Below are positions 62,825 to 64,000 of a DNA stretch of 64,000 nt, one piece after another. Numbering within the stretch: the stretch's first letter is position 1; the number at the start of each line of letters is the position of its first letter. Made by a program: the position numbers and the translations under genes. Source of the DNA: Paraburkholderia adhaesiva (GTDB taxonomy: Bacteria; Pseudomonadota; Gammaproteobacteria; Burkholderiales; Burkholderiaceae). The notes under the pieces are model-generated. The model was not told the origin of the DNA. It saw nothing but the letters and a program-made list of their open reading frames with translations, and did not search any database. The stretch is from assembly GCF_021390575.1 (NCBI RefSeq), contig NZ_JAJEJQ010000003.1, forward strand, positions 612,001 through 676,000, given 5' to 3'.

Positions 62825-63838
62825 TCAGCCTGTACCTCGGCGTTGCTCGAAGATAAGGAGCATCAGGCAGGCATAGACCGTTACAGCCAGAAAGAGCCCC
62901 ATTCGCACCGCAAATGCCGTGTACACATCCTTGCCGGCCACGCTGTCCTGCACCGACTGCCCAAGCAGGATGATCATCGTGACGAGGCTGTTCAGCCAGA
63001 ATCCGGGCGAGTAACGCGTTGGGCTGATGCGATACAGCTTGCGTCCCACCAGCAGGCCGAACAGCAGCATCCACAGGAAAAACATCCACACGTGCACAAA
63101 GAGCCTGAGCGCGAACCAGAACGCGATCGCGAGCAGGCCGCCCAGCAGCGTGGAGCCGATCAGATCTCGCGCCGCATGGCGGGCCGTCGTTGTGCAACTC
63201 TGCCTGCCAAGGCTCACGGACTTCATGATGATCGGCATGTAGCTCGCTGGATCGGTCATCGCGAGCAGGTACGCCGGCATCACCACGAGCGCGGCGCGCA
63301 GTGCAATACGCGTCGCTTGTGCGTCGGGCATCACCTGTGCGGCAGGCGCACGCCGCGCGTCGGCAGGTTCGGGAAACAGGCGGTGAGTCAGGGCCGACAC
63401 CAACGTCGCAAGCAATAGTCCCTTCGCTAGTGCACCGACGACGGTCACGGCCAGTTGAAATTCGCTCGTCCCCGCAGCGGAGATCATCGTCAATCCTGCA
63501 ACCAGAAATGTGGCGACCAGATTGTTTCCGCCACGCAGGCCGTATCGAAAGGCCAAATAAAGCATGAGGCCAACGATCATCACGCCAGCGAACGCGTAGT
63601 GACGAAGCAGCGGAACAAGAAGCAAGCCGCTGCCTGTGGTCAATGCCACGACCAGCACGAGAACCGTACCTGTCTTGAGCGACAGCGGCCGCGTTTGCGT
63701 CGCAAGAAGAAAGACGGCGAACACCGGCGCGACGACGGGAATCGGGAAATCCAGCGCGAAACTGATCGCGAGGCAGAGCGCAGTCCCGGTAGCAAGGCGT
63801 AGCGCACGGCGGCCGGGCAACAGGAGCCTGTTTTCCAT
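62825..63838 (-). CDS. DUF2955 membrane protein
   Basis: Integral membrane protein of 337 residues with about ten helices in two halves (ALRLATGTALCLAISFALDFPIPVVAPVFAVFLLA; ALVVMPAYLLAMTDPASYMPIIMKSVSL). It resembles DUF2955 proteins, which are related to FUSC/aromatic-acid efflux components and are usually encoded next to an HlyD-type adaptor, as here. It starts 8 bases after the adaptor stop, so the two form a transport unit. Confidence 0.8.
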   Translation of the reverse strand: MENRLLLPGRRALRLATGTALCLAISFALDFPIPVVAPVFAVFLLATQTRPLSLKTGTVLVLVVALTTGSGLLLVPLLRHYAFAGVMIVGLMLYLAFRYGLRGGNNLVATFLVAGLTMISAAGTSEFQLAVTVVGALAKGLLLATLVSALTHRLFPEPADARRAPAAQVMPDAQATRIALRAALVVMPAYLLAMTDPASYMPIIMKSVSLGRQSCTTTARHAARDLIGSTLLGGLLAIAFWFALRLFVHVWMFFLWMLLFGLLVGRKLYRISPTRYSPGFWLNSLVTMIILLGQSVQDSVAGKDVYTAFAVRMGLFLAVTVYACLMLLIFEQRRGTG

Positions 63839-63846
63839 GGACGTGG

Positions 63847-64000
63847 TCAGTAGACGTACGAGACCCAGCTCATCACGCGCACAAACACGCGACCGAGCGG
63901 ATTGAGCGGATTGCCCTGAGTCGGAAACGCCATCACCTCTGCCTGGCCGCCTACACGCATGTTGCGCAGACGTTCGCGTTCACGCGGGTCGAACTCGACG
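63847..64000 (-). CDS. HlyD-family adaptor, C-terminal fragment at window edge
   Basis: The last 50 residues of a protein whose start lies beyond the window. The frame reads FDPRERERLRNMRVGGQAEVMAF and ends VMSWVSYVY before TGA. LRVGGQAEVMAF is the type of beta-barrel segment found near the C-terminus of HlyD/EmrA adaptors (usually GxxAxV). It precedes the DUF2955 gene by 8 bases on the same strand. Confidence 0.65.
   Translation of the reverse strand, partial: VEFDPRERERLRNMRVGGQAEVMAFPTQGNPLNPLGRVFVRVMSWVSYVY

Overview
The window reads as a chromosomal or megaplasmid segment of a Burkholderia-type betaproteobacterium, most likely Paraburkholderia or Caballeronia. It is GC-rich. Gene content fits the group: two DUF4148 proteins, a DUF3300/DUF2950 pair, a gentisate operon, many LacI, IclR and LysR regulators, and PqiABC. 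No rRNA, tRNA or CRISPR was seen. Identifications come from reading translated sequence and recalling families; no search was run.

Region 1 (1-12.5 kb), xyloside use. After a PIN-domain tail, a LacI repressor is divergent from an ABC sugar importer (binding protein, two permeases, ATPase), a GH3 beta-xylosidase/glucosidase, an SDR close to Caulobacter XylB and an SMP-30 lactonase close to XylC. Together they suggest uptake of xylosides, hydrolysis, and oxidation of xylose to xylonate (start of the Weimberg or Dahms routes). A GntR-like LacI regulator and a DUF1275 membrane protein follow.

Region 2 (12.5-23.8 kb), a second sugar or polyol cluster. An IclR regulator is divergent from another ABC importer, a Gfo/Idh/MocA dehydrogenase, an IolD-like ThDP enzyme and an IlvD/Edd dehydratase. 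The dehydratase is split by a 1,284-bp IS3-family element with a 3-bp target duplication. Removing the element restores the frame exactly.

Region 3 (23.8-39.7 kb), mixed. A ferredoxin-NADP reductase; two near-identical DUF4148 genes bracketing a methyltransferase; a 3-hydroxybenzoate/gentisate operon with divergent LysR; a YeiH-type membrane protein coupled to a small Cys-rich protein; a family 2 glycosyltransferase; a cysteine desulfidase; a TAXI-type binding protein.

Region 4 (40.2-62.8 kb), an envelope and stress cluster. Glycine-zipper and SYLF proteins, a lone receiver, PqiABC, a SulP transporter, DUF2950/DUF3300, a PAS histidine kinase with a FixJ-type regulator, an RRM protein, PPK2, an RND efflux operon and a two-TM K+ channel. 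Five copies of a 19-bp motif, TARGACCWWRGTCCKATTG, lie in its intergenic regions. Its GAC-N4-GTC core has the layout of the mycobacterial DosR box, whose regulator belongs to the same NarL/FixJ family as the regulator encoded here. This candidate regulon is the most interesting signal. The window ends in a DUF2955/HlyD pair.
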